In this document: positions 38,113 to 39,892 of the stretch, one piece after another
Layout of the letters: each line of letters begins with the position of its first letter
Numbering within the stretch: position 1 is the first letter of the stretch
DNA from: Pelagophyceae sp. CCMP2097
Lineage: Eukaryota > Sar > Pelagophyceae
Assembly (NCBI GenBank): GCA_026770575.1
Contig: MU657182.1
Span: 508,709-548,600, forward strand
Direction of reading: 5' to 3'
DNA length: 39,892 bases
Made by a program: the position numbers and the translations under genes
The notes under the pieces: generated by a model
The model's input: the letters and a program-made list of their open reading frames with translations, nothing else
Told to the model about the DNA's origin: nothing
Databases searched by the model: none

Positions 38113-39547
38113 TTAGTACCGCCAGGCCTTGAGCGCGTCGTCGCGCGTTGAAGGCGCCGGGTCGTGGACCTTGCGGTATCGAGACGATGCGGCCATGGCG
38201 TGGATCCAGTCCGGGCAGGCGGACTCGAGCCTCGGCTCGTGCGTGCAGCCGACGACGGCTTTGCGGTCCGCCTCGCGGCGCAGCGCGCGGATGCGCAGCG
38301 CCGCGCGCGCCTCCGCCGTCTGCGGGGCGACGGGAGGTATCTGAAGCACATGGCAGCATCGCGGGGCCACTGTGCGACCCTCGTGCGACAAGTCGGACTC
38401 ACGTGGAGCTTTGTTGGGATGTGCCCGTAGTCGTCCCTGCCCTTCTTCGGCGGGCTGGCCTGCTCGGCGGCGGCGGCGCTGTGGCGGCGCGCGGCCTGGT
38501 CTCGCGCGTAGCACTGGCGCAGCGCCTCGAGGCGAGACAGCTCGTCGACGGACTTTTTCGGCGCCCGATTGCCGCGCGCCGTCACCGCCGGCTGAAACGT
38601 CGGCGGCGCGTCCTCCCAAGCCGCCGCCACCTTCGCCCGCGGCGACGCCGGTGAAGACCGCGGGAACGCCGCGTGCGCCGGGCGCCGCGGCGGGCTCGAC
38701 CGCGCGACGCGCGGCGACGCGGCGTCAGAGTAGCCGCGCAAGTCCGCGATTGCATCGCCCGAGTACGCGCCAGGCGCGCCCGCGAGGCCGCCGTCGCTCG
38801 CGCCGTCGGGGAAGTCCGGGAGGCTGCGCCGAGAGTCCGATAGGGCGCCCGCGAGGCCGCTGTCGTCCAAGCCGTCGCGGAGGTCCGGGAGGCTGCGCCG
38901 CCGGAGGGCCCGCGGCGGCGACGATAGGGGCTCCGCCGACGACGACGAAACGGACGAATCGTCGTCCGCCGTAAACGGCCGCGCCTACGACGGGGTGATT
39001 GATTCGACATAGACTCGAGCCCCCACGGGACCCCCTCTCTCTGAGCGCCATCGGTCCTGGTCGAGGAAACCACTGCGTCGATTCGGCTGGCCCGCTTTCG
39101 CTTCGGCCTCTGGCACGCCGGAAGGGTCTCGAATGCCGCGCGTCGGGACGGGCAAACTCACGTGGAGCTTGCCGTGCTCCTTGAAGCGCTCATCGAACGG
39201 CGAGCCCCCGCCGTGCCCGCCGCGCTCCTCCGCCTCGCCCTCCTCCGCGGCACCAGAGGCTCGCCGGTCCGAGTCGCGCCGGTCGCAGTCGACGCCTCTG
39301 TCGTGCGAGGCGCATCTTTGCGCGGCCGGCGCCGGCGCCTCGTATAGCACTTGCCGCACGCGCCGCTGCTGCGCCTCCAACTTGACCCGCGCCTGCAGAG
39401 TCGGTTTCCGCACAGAGGGGCGCACCCGGGGTCGAAAAAAGGGTCCCCGCACGACGAAACACGCCGACGCACGAAGAACTCTTCCTTTGTTATCGCAAGA
39501 CTCCGGAGCAGCGTCATGCCCTCGAGCACCTCCGCGGGGACGTCCAT
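38113..39547 (-). CDS. Protein of unknown function, four exons
   Basis: The start is the ATG at 39547. Exons 39473-39547, 39162-39392, 38403-38984 and 38113-38340 join in phase with introns of 80, 177 and 62 nt (GTGCGT, GTGAGT, GTGAGT donors), giving 371 aa. The N-terminus is a short helix (VPAEVLEGMTLLRSLAITK), then a Lys/Arg-rich region. The middle is low complexity, with a degenerate repeat seen three times (RRSLPDLRDGLDDSGLAGAL and relatives). The last exon looks folded: QTAEARAALRIRALRREADR, ACPDWIHAMAASSRYRK and a DDALKAWRY end. I do not recognise the family. Both GTGAGT donors follow the same codons, Lys-Leu-His, which may reflect an old internal duplication. Cytoplasmic or nuclear location is likely, with no targeting signal. 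Confidence 0.7.
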
Positions 39548-39892
39548 CCGCGCGACCGAGGGACGCTCGGTGGACGTCGTGCGGCGTCGAACAGCTTGGG
39601 TCGGAACGAACTAACGACTCAGGCCTCAGGCTAACTGAACATATTCGCCGAAACGTAACGCAAGTTTATACTACAAGCAGAGGCGGCATTATGCCGGCCT
39701 ATAAAAGGGCACATTAACAGACACTGGTGATTCTGCAGCCTCGACGCGGGCAGCACTGTTGGAGTTTGATACGGCGTTGGAAAGAGGAAGGCTGCCGCTA
39801 CAACATGGGTCAAACAGTTTTGTCTAATTCGACCGCGCCGTCGCGCAGCTGCGGTCGAAAGTAGAGAATTTGATAGTCTTCTGATAGTCTTC
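39548..39892. other. Right edge of window, possible TATA box only
   Basis: No supported exon is seen. CTATAAAAGGGC at 39699-39710 looks like a TATA box for a plus-strand gene that would lie beyond the window, or it may be chance. Confidence 0.3.

Noticed and set aside
1..39892. Searched by eye for tRNA, rRNA, CRISPR arrays, transposase or reverse transcriptase genes
   Set aside because: No T-loop/anticodon arrangement, no regularly spaced direct-repeat array, and no catalytic motif of a mobile-element enzyme was found on either strand.

Overview
This is a gene-dense, GC-rich nuclear window from a photosynthetic eukaryote, most likely a pelagophyte-like stramenopile alga. Three things point there: a fucoxanthin chlorophyll a/c-binding type antenna protein, secretory or plastid-type N-termini on several proteins, and very short spliceosomal introns with a GTGCGT-rich donor. 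I cannot name the species from sequence alone. About 19 protein genes lie in 40 kb. Most are broken up by introns of roughly 44 to 150 nt, so raw ORFs show only parts of them. I rebuilt exons by hand, requiring the codon phase to match across each donor/acceptor pair and the joined protein to look like its family.

Left part (1 to 12.7 kb): an AT-rich segment with palindromes, a TPR-like targeted protein (-), RNA polymerase II subunit RPB11 (-), a long coiled-coil protein with a possible PX-like N-terminus (-), EIF1AD (+), about 1.2 kb without a supported gene, the light-harvesting protein (+), a GH18 chitinase-like protein (-), a peroxiredoxin-like protein without the usual cysteine (-), and a WD40 protein with six nearly identical repeats (+).

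Middle part (12.7 to 27 kb): a PHD/RING-type zinc finger protein (-), a carbohydrate sulfotransferase-like protein (+), an alpha/beta-hydrolase-like protein whose nucleophile appears replaced (+), a CCDC81-like HU-domain protein (+), a TLDc-domain protein (+), a MYND-RING-Sel1 protein with an apparent single-base frameshift (-), a DeSI/PPPDE peptidase (+) that starts only 63 bp from it in a divergent pair, and the ESCRT-III regulator VTA1/LIP5 (-).

Right part (27 to 39.9 kb): a strong hairpin, an organelle-type RRM plus 14 repeats of 37 aa plus RAP-like protein with a slippage-like frame break (+), a six-exon protein of unknown function (-), a class 3 lipase (+), an Mpv17/PMP22 protein (-), the mitochondrial ATP synthase delta subunit with two apparent GC-AG introns (-), and a four-exon protein of unknown function (-).

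The genes are mostly unrelated housekeeping and cell-biology functions, with no operon-like logic. The most notable signals are in gene structure: very small introns, 3n introns without stops that could be retained in frame, GC-AG introns, and a short hairpin-bearing repeat found inside two introns and in two intergenic spots that resembles an introner-type element. No rRNA, tRNA, CRISPR array or complete transposon was recognised.
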